Assembly: GCA_900545785.1 (NCBI GenBank)
Contig: URAA01000006.1
Coordinates: 1 to 29,454 of the forward strand
Reading direction: 5' to 3'
DNA length: 29,454 bases
From: an uncultured Dialister sp.
Lineage (GTDB): Bacteria > Bacillota > Negativicutes > Veillonellales > Dialisteraceae
Positions within the stretch are counted from its first letter, which is position 1. The number at the start of each line of letters is the position of its first letter. Below are positions 7,648-14,941 of this stretch, one piece after another. Under the pieces are notes generated by a model. That model was not told the origin of the DNA. It did not search any database and saw nothing but the letters and a program-made list of their open reading frames with translations. The translations under genes and the position numbers were made by a program.

Positions 7648-7872
7648 CCCTTTAATTCCTCTTTTTATAACCTAAAGAATCCTACACATCTGATAGAACG
7701 TATTCTTCTCCCCCATTACCAGCTTAAAACTATTCGAGACTAACTCTACAAATCCGCTTGTGTCCTACTTTCCCGCCTATCGATCGTCGCTTCCCGTTTG
7801 ATCTCATGTGATCGTGAGGCAATTTCGCAACACAAAAGATTAGGTATTTTTATATGTTTCCAGCCTTTTATG
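7648..7872. other. Spacer between guaA and the island genes
   Basis: This stretch has no gene. On the minus strand, after the guaA stop, I find no hairpin followed by a U-run, and only weak -10-like sequences (TTATAA near 7663). guaA transcripts may therefore enter the island. Confidence 0.45.
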
Positions 7873-8116
7873 CTATTCCCATTCGATGGTGCTGGGCGGT
7901 TTGGAGGTGATGTCGTACACGACTCTGTTGACTCCTTTGACTTCATTGCAAATTCTGCGGCTCATTTCATCCAGTATTTCCCAAGGGAAGCGGTAGTAAT
8001 CTGCGGTCATGCCGTCTGAGCTGTTGACTGCTCTGATTCCTACCGTGTAGTCATAGGTTCTTTCGTCTCCCATGACGCCTACGCTGCGGATGGCTGCCGG
8101 AAGGATGGCGAAAGAT
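7873..8116 (-). repeat. Direct repeat copy at the guaA 3' end
   Basis: This is the guaA-resident copy of a 244-bp direct repeat whose partner is 2828-3071. Homology stops sharply at the codon for Ser433 (8116/8117 here, 3071/3072 in the partner). Confidence 0.9.
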
Positions 8117-9411
8117 TGCCAGATTTCATTATAGAGACCGTGTTGTTTGATCACATCTCTTACGATGAAATCTGCTTTACGGAGAATATCCAGTCTTTCC
8201 GGCGTGATTTCTCCGATGATACGGATTGCAAGTCCCGGACCCGGGAAGGGCTGGCGGTTAATTACATCTTCGGGAAGTCCCAATTCTCTACCGAGCTGAC
8301 GAACTTCGTCTTTGAAAAGTTCCCGAAGGGGTTCGATGAGGGTAAAGTTCAGATCTTTCGGAAGTCCTCCCACATTGTGATGGGATTTGATGGTTGCCGC
8401 CGTCGCGGTACCGCTTTCTACCACGTCGGGATAGAGTGTCCCCTGGACCAAGAATTTCACATCTTCCAGTTTATCTGCTTCTTCTTGGAAGGTATGAATA
8501 AATTCGGCGCCGATGGTTTTTCTTTTCTTTTCCGGTTCCGTTACGCCTTTCAGAAGAGAAAGGAAATGAGCGGATGCATCTTTGTGTATCAGTTTGATAT
8601 TGAATTTGTTGGTGAATGTATCTACTACCTGTTCCGCTTCACCCAGACGGAGGAATCCGTGATCTACAAATACGCAGGTCAGCTGATCTCCGATCGCTTT
8701 ATGGACGAGTACGGCAGCAACGGAAGAGTCGACGCCGCCGGAAAGGGCGCAGATGACATTGTGATTTCCTACTTGTTCACGAATGTTTTCCACGGCTATC
8801 TGTATATAGTTTCCCATGGTCCAGCCGCCTTGGCATTCACATATTTTGAAGAGGAAATTTTTCAGCATTTGTGCGCCTTCGGGGGTGTGAACCACTTCGG
8901 GATGAAATTGAACGCCGTAGAACCGCCTTGCTTCATCTGCCATAGATGCGGTATCCGTGAGGGCCGTATGTCCGGTCAGACCGAATCCGGGCGGCATATC
9001 CGTGACGGAATCGCCGTGGCTCATCCATACCGCCGTTTTATCGGAAACTTCCTCAAAAAGAGGAGAGCTTCCGTTGCGGAAAAAGTCGGCATGGCCGTAT
9101 TCATGTTTTTCCGGACTTGCTACGCTGCCGCCCAGTTCTTTTGCCATAAGCTGCATTCCGTAGCAGATCCCGAAAATGGGAATTCCCGCTTTAAATACGG
9201 CAGGATCGATTTCCGGTGCATTTTCTGCATTAACGCTTGACGGGCCGCCGGAGAAAATAATTCCCTTCGGATTTTTCGCCAAAATTTCATCCGCCGATTT
9301 GTTATAAGGAAGAATTTCGCAATATACACCGTATTCACGAATGCGTCTTGCAATGAGCTGTGCATATTGTCCGCCGAAATCTATAATGATGACTGTTTCT
9401 TGGTGTTTCAT
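7873..9411 (-). CDS. guaA: GMP synthase, glutamine-hydrolysing (512 aa)
   Basis: It converts XMP to GMP with ATP and glutamine in the cytoplasm. The class I amidotransferase domain occupies about 1-190: GGQYAQLIARRI, nucleophile Cys83 in GICYGMQL, and His170/Glu172 in QFHPEV. The ATP-pyrophosphatase P-loop is ALSGGVDSS (about 222-230). The C-terminal dimerisation domain ends in the usual TIEWE. Length is standard, so the gene is intact even though its 3' end is duplicated at 2828-3071. The ATG follows GGAGGAG. The upstream phosphoribosyltransferase is in the same direction but separated by a terminator and a new promoter. Confidence 0.98.
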   Translation of the reverse strand: MKHQETVIIIDFGGQYAQLIARRIREYGVYCEILPYNKSADEILAKNPKGIIFSGGPSSVNAENAPEIDPAVFKAGIPIFGICYGMQLMAKELGGSVASPEKHEYGHADFFRNGSSPLFEEVSDKTAVWMSHGDSVTDMPPGFGLTGHTALTDTASMADEARRFYGVQFHPEVVHTPEGAQMLKNFLFKICECQGGWTMGNYIQIAVENIREQVGNHNVICALSGGVDSSVAAVLVHKAIGDQLTCVFVDHGFLRLGEAEQVVDTFTNKFNIKLIHKDASAHFLSLLKGVTEPEKKRKTIGAEFIHTFQEEADKLEDVKFLVQGTLYPDVVESGTATAATIKSHHNVGGLPKDLNFTLIEPLRELFKDEVRQLGRELGLPEDVINRQPFPGPGLAIRIIGEITPERLDILRKADFIVRDVIKQHGLYNEIWQSFAILPAAIRSVGVMGDERTYDYTVGIRAVNSSDGMTADYYRFPWEILDEMSRRICNEVKGVNRVVYDITSKPPSTIEWE

Positions 9412-9472
9412 CAGACTCCTCCTCTAAAATAAAGTACTTTCATTTCTTGTCCGATATAAAAGTTTTCAAGTT

Positions 9473-9481
9473 ATTATACCA
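9473..9481 (-). promoter_or_regulatory. Extended -10 promoter of guaA
   Basis: TGGTATAAT on the minus strand is a consensus extended -10 element ~60 bases upstream of the start codon; the -35 region is poor. I see no purine or PreQ1-like aptamer in the short leader. Confidence 0.6.
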
Positions 9482-9566
9482 CAGAAAGGGCATGTATTAT
9501 AGTTATTTCCCTACTGTGAATTTTTGAAACGCAGATTTTAAACTTTCTTCTTCACGATTTCCATTG

Positions 9567-9591
9567 AAAAAGCAGTTTCAAAAGAAACTGC
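9567..9591 (-). terminator. Terminator of the phosphoribosyltransferase gene
   Basis: GCAGTTTC (9572-9579) and GAAACTGC (9584-9591) form a perfect 8-bp stem with a four-base loop. On the minus strand it is followed by five U, and begins six bases after the gene's stop. Confidence 0.8.
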
Positions 9592-9597
9592 CCTTTT

Positions 9598-10149
9598 TTA
9601 TTTTGCGTCAAACAGAGGAAGCGGCGCCAAATAAACGATGTCTTTCCGCTCCGCCGCATCTCCTTCCGCCAGAATGGCAGCCTGACAGATCACTTCCGCT
9701 CCTGCCTTTTCCGCCAATTCTTTCAGTGCTTTCATGGATCCGCCGGTGCTTATCACGTCATCGACAAGAAGCACTCTCTTGCCCCGTATCAGGTTTACAT
9801 CGCTTTCGGACAGGTACAGTCTTTGTTTTCCCTTGGTCGTAATGGATTCGTCATCCACCCAGATGGGATTGTCCATATAAGCTTTGACCGACTTTCTGGC
9901 TACCAGATAAACTTTCTGTCCCAAATTTTTCGCCAGTTCCGCTGCGAGCGGAATCCCTTTTGTTTCCGCCGTCATGATGTAGTCTCCGTCTTTCGGCACT
10001 TTTTCGGCAAGTTCCCGTGCCGTATTTTCTACGATTTCCACATCCCCCAAAATAACGAAGGCGGCAATCGCCATGGTATCGGAGATATTCAATATCGGAA
10101 GCTTTCTTGTACACCCCGATACATGAAGTTCATAAAATCTGTCTGTCAT
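9598..10149 (-). CDS. Type I phosphoribosyltransferase, Apt-like (183 aa)
   Basis: The PRPP-binding signature VLLVDDVISTGGSMKAL (about 126-142) is unmistakable, and VYLVARKS plus TAETKGIPLA fit the adenine/xanthine phosphoribosyltransferase fold. It should join PRPP to a purine base for salvage in the cytoplasm. The N-terminus (YELHVSGCTRKLPIL) differs from classical Apt, so the base used is not settled; a regulatory role is an alternative. GGGAGGAT about five bases before the ATG fixes the start. Genomic position next to guaA fits purine metabolism. Confidence 0.85.
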   Translation of the reverse strand: MTDRFYELHVSGCTRKLPILNISDTMAIAAFVILGDVEIVENTARELAEKVPKDGDYIMTAETKGIPLAAELAKNLGQKVYLVARKSVKAYMDNPIWVDDESITTKGKQRLYLSESDVNLIRGKRVLLVDDVISTGGSMKALKELAEKAGAEVICQAAILAEGDAAERKDIVYLAPLPLFDAK

Positions 10150-10208
10150 AATATCCTCCCATATTTTGATGATTTCTTCACGATAAGAGCCGTTCGCTCT
10201 TGAAAATT

Positions 10209-11090
10209 TTATTTGCCGGAAGAAATAATTTCTACGATGGGATGAGAGATAATAACGATTTCCACCTGTTCCGGTCCATCTTCTTTTTTCCCCTTTTTAT
10301 TTTTCTCGGCATCCTCTTCTTTTTGTACATACCCTTTGATCTTTATGCTTACCGGTTCCAGAGCGGTTCTTTCTTTGGCAGGGACCGTTCCGTCTCCTTC
10401 AAGGGGAATATTTCCTTTTTTCTCTGTTTTTTCGCTTTTTTTCGATATTTTCTTATCTTTGGCGGAATCTGATGATTTTTTAACCGTCATTTTTCCGTCG
10501 CCTTTCAAAATATTATCCGGTTCCACCCGTCCCAGTTCCACCCCCGGATCTTCGGGAATATCTTTATTTTCCTCGGATTTGCCTTCTTCTTTCGGATTCG
10601 GTTTTTTTGCTTTTTCTTCCGCTTCTCTTTTCAGTTCGTGGGCTTTGACTTTCGCATCCCAGATGGCGGTGATACGGGACATGTATTTCCCTCTTTTGCT
10701 TTCGCTTCCCATATCGTCCCGGATAAGATCCACTGCCGCCCGTTCCGCATAGGACGACTCCGAGGTCACTATATGCCAGCCGTCTTCCATCCGTATCCAT
10801 GCACGGCTGTCATCGGCCATACGGAAATGTTCGGTTGATACATTTGTCACACCGTTTTCGATATGAAGGAAATCGGCTTTCACTGCCATGCCGTTTTTAA
10901 AAATATCTTCCAATTCAATGGAGGACAGATCCATAAATACACCGCTGCTTCCGTCGGTATAGATGCCTCCCGTGTTTAATACCATGGGCAAATTTTTATC
11001 TCCGTGGAAATAGGCTCTCTCCATAGCCATTCCCGTCCATGGTAATGCCATAAGCAAACATGCGGAGATTATTTTTTTTATTCTTTTCAT
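10209..11090 (-). CDS. Secreted protein of unknown function with charged Lys/Glu-rich region (293 aa)
   Basis: I do not recognise the family. The N-terminus MKRIKKIISACLLMALPW with GMAMERA is a classical signal peptide (cleavage near residue 22). Residues ~25-140 form a folded part with many aromatic residues (GGIYTDGSSGVFMDLSS, RAWIRMEDGWHIVTS), reminiscent of small periplasmic proteins. Residues ~150-280 are low-complexity, highly charged (Lys, Glu, Asp, Pro) and likely disordered. It ends in a hydrophobic VEIVIISHPIVEIISS strand. The longer frame from 11141 is rejected because GGGAGGGG sits directly before the ATG at 11090. Gap of ~60 bases to the phosphoribosyltransferase without a clear terminator, so co-transcription is possible. 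Confidence 0.75.
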   Translation of the reverse strand: MKRIKKIISACLLMALPWTGMAMERAYFHGDKNLPMVLNTGGIYTDGSSGVFMDLSSIELEDIFKNGMAVKADFLHIENGVTNVSTEHFRMADDSRAWIRMEDGWHIVTSESSYAERAAVDLIRDDMGSESKRGKYMSRITAIWDAKVKAHELKREAEEKAKKPNPKEEGKSEENKDIPEDPGVELGRVEPDNILKGDGKMTVKKSSDSAKDKKISKKSEKTEKKGNIPLEGDGTVPAKERTALEPVSIKIKGYVQKEEDAEKNKKGKKEDGPEQVEIVIISHPIVEIISSGK

Positions 11091-11131
11091 GGCCCCTCCC
11101 GCTTTAGGAAATCCATTTAAATTCTTTTTAT

Positions 11132-11140
11132 ATTCTACCA
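11132..11140 (-). promoter_or_regulatory. Extended -10 promoter for the secreted protein gene
   Basis: TGGTAGAAT on the minus strand, ~45 bases before the start codon and just after the terminator of the preceding gene. Confidence 0.5.
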
Positions 11141-11162
11141 AATTTACCTCTGATTAAACAGC

Positions 11163-11194
11163 AAAAAACAGCACCTCTTTAAAAGATGCTGTTT
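11163..11194 (-). terminator. Terminator of the first paralogue gene
   Basis: On the minus strand AAACAGCA (11194-11187) pairs with TGCTGTTT (11173-11166), continuing into a U-run. It lies about ten bases past the stop at 11205. Confidence 0.8.
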
Positions 11195-11204
11195 CCTCTT
11201 TTCT

Positions 11205-12017
11205 TTATGCGCCGAGTTCGTCCAAAAGTTCATCGGCGGCGCCGAGAGCATCTTTGATTTCTTCTCTCAGATCCGCTTCATCCGTCAAGAAACGAACTTC
11301 CGAGAGAACACTGATCAAATGGGCAACCTGTGTGGTACGGCCGATAAGAATTTTTTGGGATTCCGTATATTTTTTCCAATTATTTCCCGATTTCACCCGG
11401 ATATTTCTGATATCGGTAATTCCGTCTGCCAGATAATCGGACAGATCGAGGAGCGCATCTTCCGCCTGCCTTGCTTCTCTTCTGATCTCCTGCAGCCGCC
11501 GGCATTTTTTCTTTACTTCCTGCTGAAATTCCTGCAAACGGGCACTCATATCTTTCAAAGCTTCCATATCTTTTTTCGAAGAATTTTTCAGTCCTGCGAT
11601 TTCGGGTATCACCGCATATTGTTCCACTACTCCGGCACCGAAACCGATGGCATCCATGGCATTGCCCGATAAAGTGATGAGTCCCATGGCTTTCGTGGAT
11701 AATTCCTGCAATTCTTTCCAATTTTTTCTTTCTTTATTGAAGTGTTCCAGTCCTGCCAGTGTGTCACAATCATGGAAATCCACATTTTTCAGCTGATAAA
11801 ATTCATCGGTAAATTTTTTCATATCCCCCGCCATCAGGGTGATACGGACTCTGTCCAATTCTCCCAATTCATCTTCGGCACGCATTTTGGCACGAAAAAT
11901 TCTCTTCGCCGCCCGATTTTTCGCCCGTTCGATTTCATCGTTGATAGTTTGGGGGTGAGCACTCCCTCCGCCGCTCACAACATTCGCAATCATGCGAAGT
12001 ATAAATGAAATAGACAT
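11205..12017 (-). CDS. Helical protein of unknown family (270 aa), tandem paralogue 1
   Basis: Function unknown. The protein is mostly amphipathic helix, rich in Arg, Lys and Glu. A basic coiled-coil-like start (RAKNRAAKRIFRAKMRAEDE, then LGELDRVRI) is followed by a short hydrophobic Gly-rich centre (NAMDAIGFGAGVVEQY, ~115-130), a second coiled coil (LQEFQQEVKKKCRRLQEIRR) and a C-terminal block (LSDYLADGITDI, IGRTTQVAHLISVL). The same blocks occur in the next gene, so the two are diverged tandem duplicates. No signal peptide, metal site or enzyme motif is visible. AAAGGAGG precedes the ATG. Each copy has its own extended -10 promoter and terminator. Confidence 0.75.
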   Translation of the reverse strand: MSISFILRMIANVVSGGGSAHPQTINDEIERAKNRAAKRIFRAKMRAEDELGELDRVRITLMAGDMKKFTDEFYQLKNVDFHDCDTLAGLEHFNKERKNWKELQELSTKAMGLITLSGNAMDAIGFGAGVVEQYAVIPEIAGLKNSSKKDMEALKDMSARLQEFQQEVKKKCRRLQEIRREARQAEDALLDLSDYLADGITDIRNIRVKSGNNWKKYTESQKILIGRTTQVAHLISVLSEVRFLTDEADLREEIKDALGAADELLDELGA

Positions 12018-12055
12018 AAGACGCCTCCTTTATCATTTATAAATCATTATTTATA

Positions 12056-12064
12056 ATTATAGCA
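12056..12064 (-). promoter_or_regulatory. Extended -10 promoter of paralogue 1
   Basis: TGCTATAAT on the minus strand, ~40 bases upstream of the start codon and downstream of the paralogue 2 terminator. Confidence 0.6.
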
Positions 12065-12111
12065 CACTTTATGCCCTTAAAATCTTATGTTTTCTTTCAT
12101 TTTGACAATAG

Positions 12112-12136
12112 AAAAAGACCGCCCTCGGAGCGGTCT
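12112..12136 (-). terminator. Terminator of paralogue 2
   Basis: AGACCGC (12116-12122) and GCGGTCT (12130-12136) form a stem followed on the minus strand by five U; it starts six bases after the stop. Confidence 0.85.
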
Positions 12137-12141
12137 CATTT

Positions 12142-12960
12142 TTATGCATCCCGTTTCAACAATTCATCCTGTGCTTTTTTTATGGCAGCCCGGCTGCTTT
12201 CATCAATATGCCCGTCATCATCAAGAAGATGCCTGAAAAGGAGGACAATCAGCTGTGCCACTTGGATCGTTCTCCCGATCTGCATTTTTTGTACCAGATT
12301 GTACATATGCCAATCACCGCCAACCTGCATTTGTATTTTTTCCACATCCCGAAGGCCGTCGATGAAATAGTCGGAGAGATCATTGATTGCTTCCCCTCTT
12401 TCTCTGGCGCATAGAGAAATATCCTGTAAAGACTTGTAAGTTTCTCTGACTTTCTTCTGGAATGCTTTTATTTCTTCCGCTTTTCGGGTCGCATATTCCG
12501 GATCCATTGTCTCAAATTTTTCATTATCTATTTCCACGCCGTCTATATCGCTGTAACCTTCCAAAAGACCGAAACCGAGAGCCATCGGGGTGTATGCAGA
12601 AGAGCTGACAGAAGAAAGCTGGCTGATTTTTTGCGCCATTTCCACCACTTCATTGACACGGTTTTCATCCTCCATGAAGTCATCAAGACCGTTCAAACCG
12701 CGGCAATCTTCCAAATTCAAATTTCGTATTTTGCCGAGGGCTTTAATAAAACGAGGCAGATAGTCACCGGCAGCAGCTACTTTGGCTTTATCCATTTCCC
12801 CGAGTTCATACTGTGCGCGCAAACGAGTTCTGGCAATCCGCTTTCTTGAACGCTGTACGGCTTTTTGCAGTTCTCCGTTCATGTCCGTAATGACGCCGTA
12901 TTTTTCAGAATCACCGTTACGGATATCTTCCAATATTTGCAGTATGTAAGTAATTGTCAT
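12142..12960 (-). CDS. Helical protein of unknown family (272 aa), tandem paralogue 2
   Basis: Paralogue of the 11205-12017 product. Shared blocks include SRKRIARTRLRAQYELGEMD against the equivalent basic helix, the central ALGFGLLEGY hydrophobic patch, ARERGEAINDLSDYFIDGL, and QKMQIGRTIQVAQLIVLL. The C-terminal block is the best conserved and may be the functional core. The family is unknown to me; a cytoplasmic coiled-coil scaffold or toxin/phage-shock-like protein would be guesses. The start at 12960 (MTITYILQIL) follows GAGGGGGG and is preferred over the upstream ATG at 12984. Two direct repeats overlap its promoter. Confidence 0.75.
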   Translation of the reverse strand: MTITYILQILEDIRNGDSEKYGVITDMNGELQKAVQRSRKRIARTRLRAQYELGEMDKAKVAAAGDYLPRFIKALGKIRNLNLEDCRGLNGLDDFMEDENRVNEVVEMAQKISQLSSVSSSAYTPMALGFGLLEGYSDIDGVEIDNEKFETMDPEYATRKAEEIKAFQKKVRETYKSLQDISLCARERGEAINDLSDYFIDGLRDVEKIQMQVGGDWHMYNLVQKMQIGRTIQVAQLIVLLFRHLLDDDGHIDESSRAAIKKAQDELLKRDA

Positions 12961-12991
12961 GGTCCCCCCTCGCTTTCCGAGCACATCGTTT

Positions 12992-13035
12992 ACCGTTACT
13001 GTTCATGTATTTTACCGTTATTATTCATTATACCA
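12992..13035 (-). promoter_or_regulatory. Promoter of paralogue 2 with two operator-like direct repeats
   Basis: TGGTATAAT on the minus strand (13035-13027) is an extended -10 element. Two 15-base direct repeats, ACCGTTACTGTTCAT (12992-13006) and ACCGTTATTATTCAT (13014-13028), differ at two positions and are spaced 22 bases start to start, i.e. about two helix turns. One overlaps the -10 box, the other the initial transcribed region, which suits repressor binding. Confidence 0.5.
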
Positions 13036-13143
13036 TGAATTTAAACGAAAAGTTTTTATACAGTTTATGACTTACCCCTTTTTTCATAATAAAATTTATA
13101 TATGACAGGAATAAAGAAAAATTGATATCCCTGCAGGTGCCAC

Positions 13144-13175
13144 AAAAAAACAGGAAAGCTCTCTTCGAACTTTCC
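13144..13175 (-). terminator. Terminator of the DUF445 operon
   Basis: GGAAAG and CTTTCC arms (13153-13175) form a hairpin followed on the minus strand by TG and seven U. It lies ~90 bases past the 104-aa gene. Confidence 0.7.
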
Positions 13176-13263
13176 CGCCGGTTCTCTGTTTACGAATGAC
13201 TGTTATTTTCAATTCTTACTAAAAACAGGGTACACTAAAAAGACTCATCCATGCAATAAATAA

Positions 13264-13578
13264 TTATTCGATATCCACCGTATCGGGACGGCCGGCATCA
13301 TCAAGGCCGAGATAATCGACGGCTTTTACATGTCCGTCATAGGTCAAAGTGATGCAATACTGCAAAACTTTTCCGTCAAAAATCTCATCATCGAGCATCA
13401 CCGCCATGACATAGCGTTCCGGTCTGTATGCACGAGTGGGATCTTCCATTTCCGGTTCATAGAGAAAAACAAATTCTTCTCCATCGTATACGACGCTGCC
13501 ATATACACGTTTCAGTTCAGAAACGAGGCATTTGTCTACACCCTCTACTACCATTCTGTCCAATGTCAAGAATTCCAT
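13264..13578 (-). CDS. Small conserved-looking protein of unknown function (104 aa)
   Basis: No family recognised. The protein is acidic and soluble with alternating strands (VYGSVVYDGEEFVFLYEPEM, VLQYCITLTYDGHVKAVDYL), no signal peptide or membrane segment. The ATG at 13578 follows AGAGGTGAT and is preferred over 13626, which lies upstream of this site. It starts ~80 bases after the second DUF445 gene with no terminator between them, so it probably belongs to that operon. Confidence 0.7.
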   Translation of the reverse strand: MEFLTLDRMVVEGVDKCLVSELKRVYGSVVYDGEEFVFLYEPEMEDPTRAYRPERYVMAVMLDDEIFDGKVLQYCITLTYDGHVKAVDYLGLDDAGRPDTVDIE

Positions 13579-13657
13579 ATTTATCACCTCTGATCCCATT
13601 ATAACAAAAATAAGCCGGCTTGCCACTTACTTTTAATTTCTTTCTTACAGAATTCCT

Positions 13658-14941
13658 TTATAATAACCCCGTCACTTTGAGAATCGGCAGATAAATAAAC
13701 TCAATAAACCCGTATAAGGCCGCTCCTGCCGCCAATCCCACGGCAGCACCGTTGATGCGGATGCTCTCCAATTCTTTATGAACTTTCGATTCGATAAATT
13801 CATTGAGCTCTTCCGTTTTATAATTTTGAAGAATATCGGTAATGATGGCGGAAATATGTTTATGTTCAAATTTTAAAATATCCATGAGCAAATTTTTTGC
13901 GCTCCAATCAATGGAACGGCGAAGATCTTTATTTTCTGAAGCGGCTCTGACCGCCTGTCGGAGAGATTTCTCCAATTGAGGAACCAGACGGGTTTCAAAA
14001 GCACCGTTCTCCACCCATTCATTCCATATATTTTCAAAAATCGAATCTGTTTTTTCTTCCACGGGGATTGACTGATACAGGTAAAAAATAAAATCGTTCA
14101 ATGCTTTTTTTGCCGACGGATTTTCCATAAAGGAAGCTACGCTGTCATTCCATTCCCGAAGCAAAGCCTGATGAAAAGGATGATCTTTGTCTTTCCAGTT
14201 GCTTATCTGCTCTTCCAGCGCTTCCACGACGGATTCCGCCATATCTTCATAATTGATGACACCTATGGATTTCACGACGGAATAAAATAAATTTCCGAGA
14301 ACTCCCCTTTCCTGAGATTCTCCCCATTTTTTTAAATAATTCAAAATTTCTGCTTTAACGGAAGGAGAACGCATTTGTTTTTCCGCTTCCTCTAAAATAC
14401 GGTTCAAAACGGTCTCACTTTTTCCTTCAGCCAATATTCTGTTTTGCAGGTACGGAACCAGCCGGCGGATAAATTCTTCGCCGCTCTGCCGGACATGTAA
14501 AGATATATCTTGCTTGTGACTTTCCAAAAATTCCACAAAAAACCGCCCGATATAAATTGCCCCTTTCCTTTCCATATTTTGCAGGGACGAATTTTCTTTC
14601 CGGTACTTGTTTTCTATAAAATCCGATATGGAAAATTCCTGTATCATGGAGGCAAAACTGTCGCTTTTTATCAATTTCCCGTTCACCGTTTCCTGTAAGC
14701 GGCGGATAACCGTTTCCTTATTTTTGGGAACCAACGGCTGAAATCCCGGAATGGAAAGACGGTTTCTGAAAAGTGCTTCTATGGCAAACCAGTCGGCAAA
14801 ACAGCCTATAAAGCAGGACTGGGCAAGAAAATAGAATAAAGCGCCTCCCTCGGTATCCGAAAAGTGGCGGAACATGACAGCTGCCGCCAATAAAAGGAAC
14901 GCTCCCATAAAGATCAAATTCGCCGTTTTATATCTTTTCAT
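13658..14941 (-). CDS. DUF445-family membrane protein (427 aa), second of a pair
   Basis: DUF445 (YheB-like) architecture: two N-terminal membrane segments (IFMGAFLLLAAAVMF and around FLAQSCFIGCFADWFAIEAL), a long helical region of ~330 residues, and a C-terminal membrane segment (AAVGLAAGAALYGFIEFIYL). The FADWFA motif followed by ALFR.. is the family hallmark. Biochemical role is not known; YheA/YheB proteins were linked to the inner membrane or spore envelope in Bacillus. The ATG at 14941 overlaps the stop of the preceding DUF445 gene (ATGA), and GGGAGG lies upstream, so the longer frame from 15001 is rejected. Confidence 0.9.
   Translation of the reverse strand: MKRYKTANLIFMGAFLLLAAAVMFRHFSDTEGGALFYFLAQSCFIGCFADWFAIEALFRNRLSIPGFQPLVPKNKETVIRRLQETVNGKLIKSDSFASMIQEFSISDFIENKYRKENSSLQNMERKGAIYIGRFFVEFLESHKQDISLHVRQSGEEFIRRLVPYLQNRILAEGKSETVLNRILEEAEKQMRSPSVKAEILNYLKKWGESQERGVLGNLFYSVVKSIGVINYEDMAESVVEALEEQISNWKDKDHPFHQALLREWNDSVASFMENPSAKKALNDFIFYLYQSIPVEEKTDSIFENIWNEWVENGAFETRLVPQLEKSLRQAVRAASENKDLRRSIDWSAKNLLMDILKFEHKHISAIITDILQNYKTEELNEFIESKVHKELESIRINGAAVGLAAGAALYGFIEFIYLPILKVTGLL

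Larger units (their letters stand above)
3072..7872 (-). mobile_element. Defence island inserted at the guaA 3' end
   Basis: This ~4.8-kb block is visibly AT-richer than its flanks. It contains only same-strand genes: an unknown two-gene module and a HpaII-type restriction-modification set. It is bracketed by directly repeated guaA 3' ends. No integrase, transposase or inverted terminal repeat is visible. The structure resembles insertion with long target duplication as described for restriction-modification gene complexes, or the remnant of an integrative element using guaA as attachment gene. The mechanism is inferred. Confidence 0.7.

Noticed and set aside
8116..9240. 374-codon plus-strand ORF opposite guaA
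   Set aside because: Antisense shadow of a highly conserved gene; translation matches no family.
10170..10205. AGAGC/GCTCT hairpin between the secreted protein and the phosphoribosyltransferase as a terminator
   Set aside because: The stem is short and no U-run follows on the minus strand.
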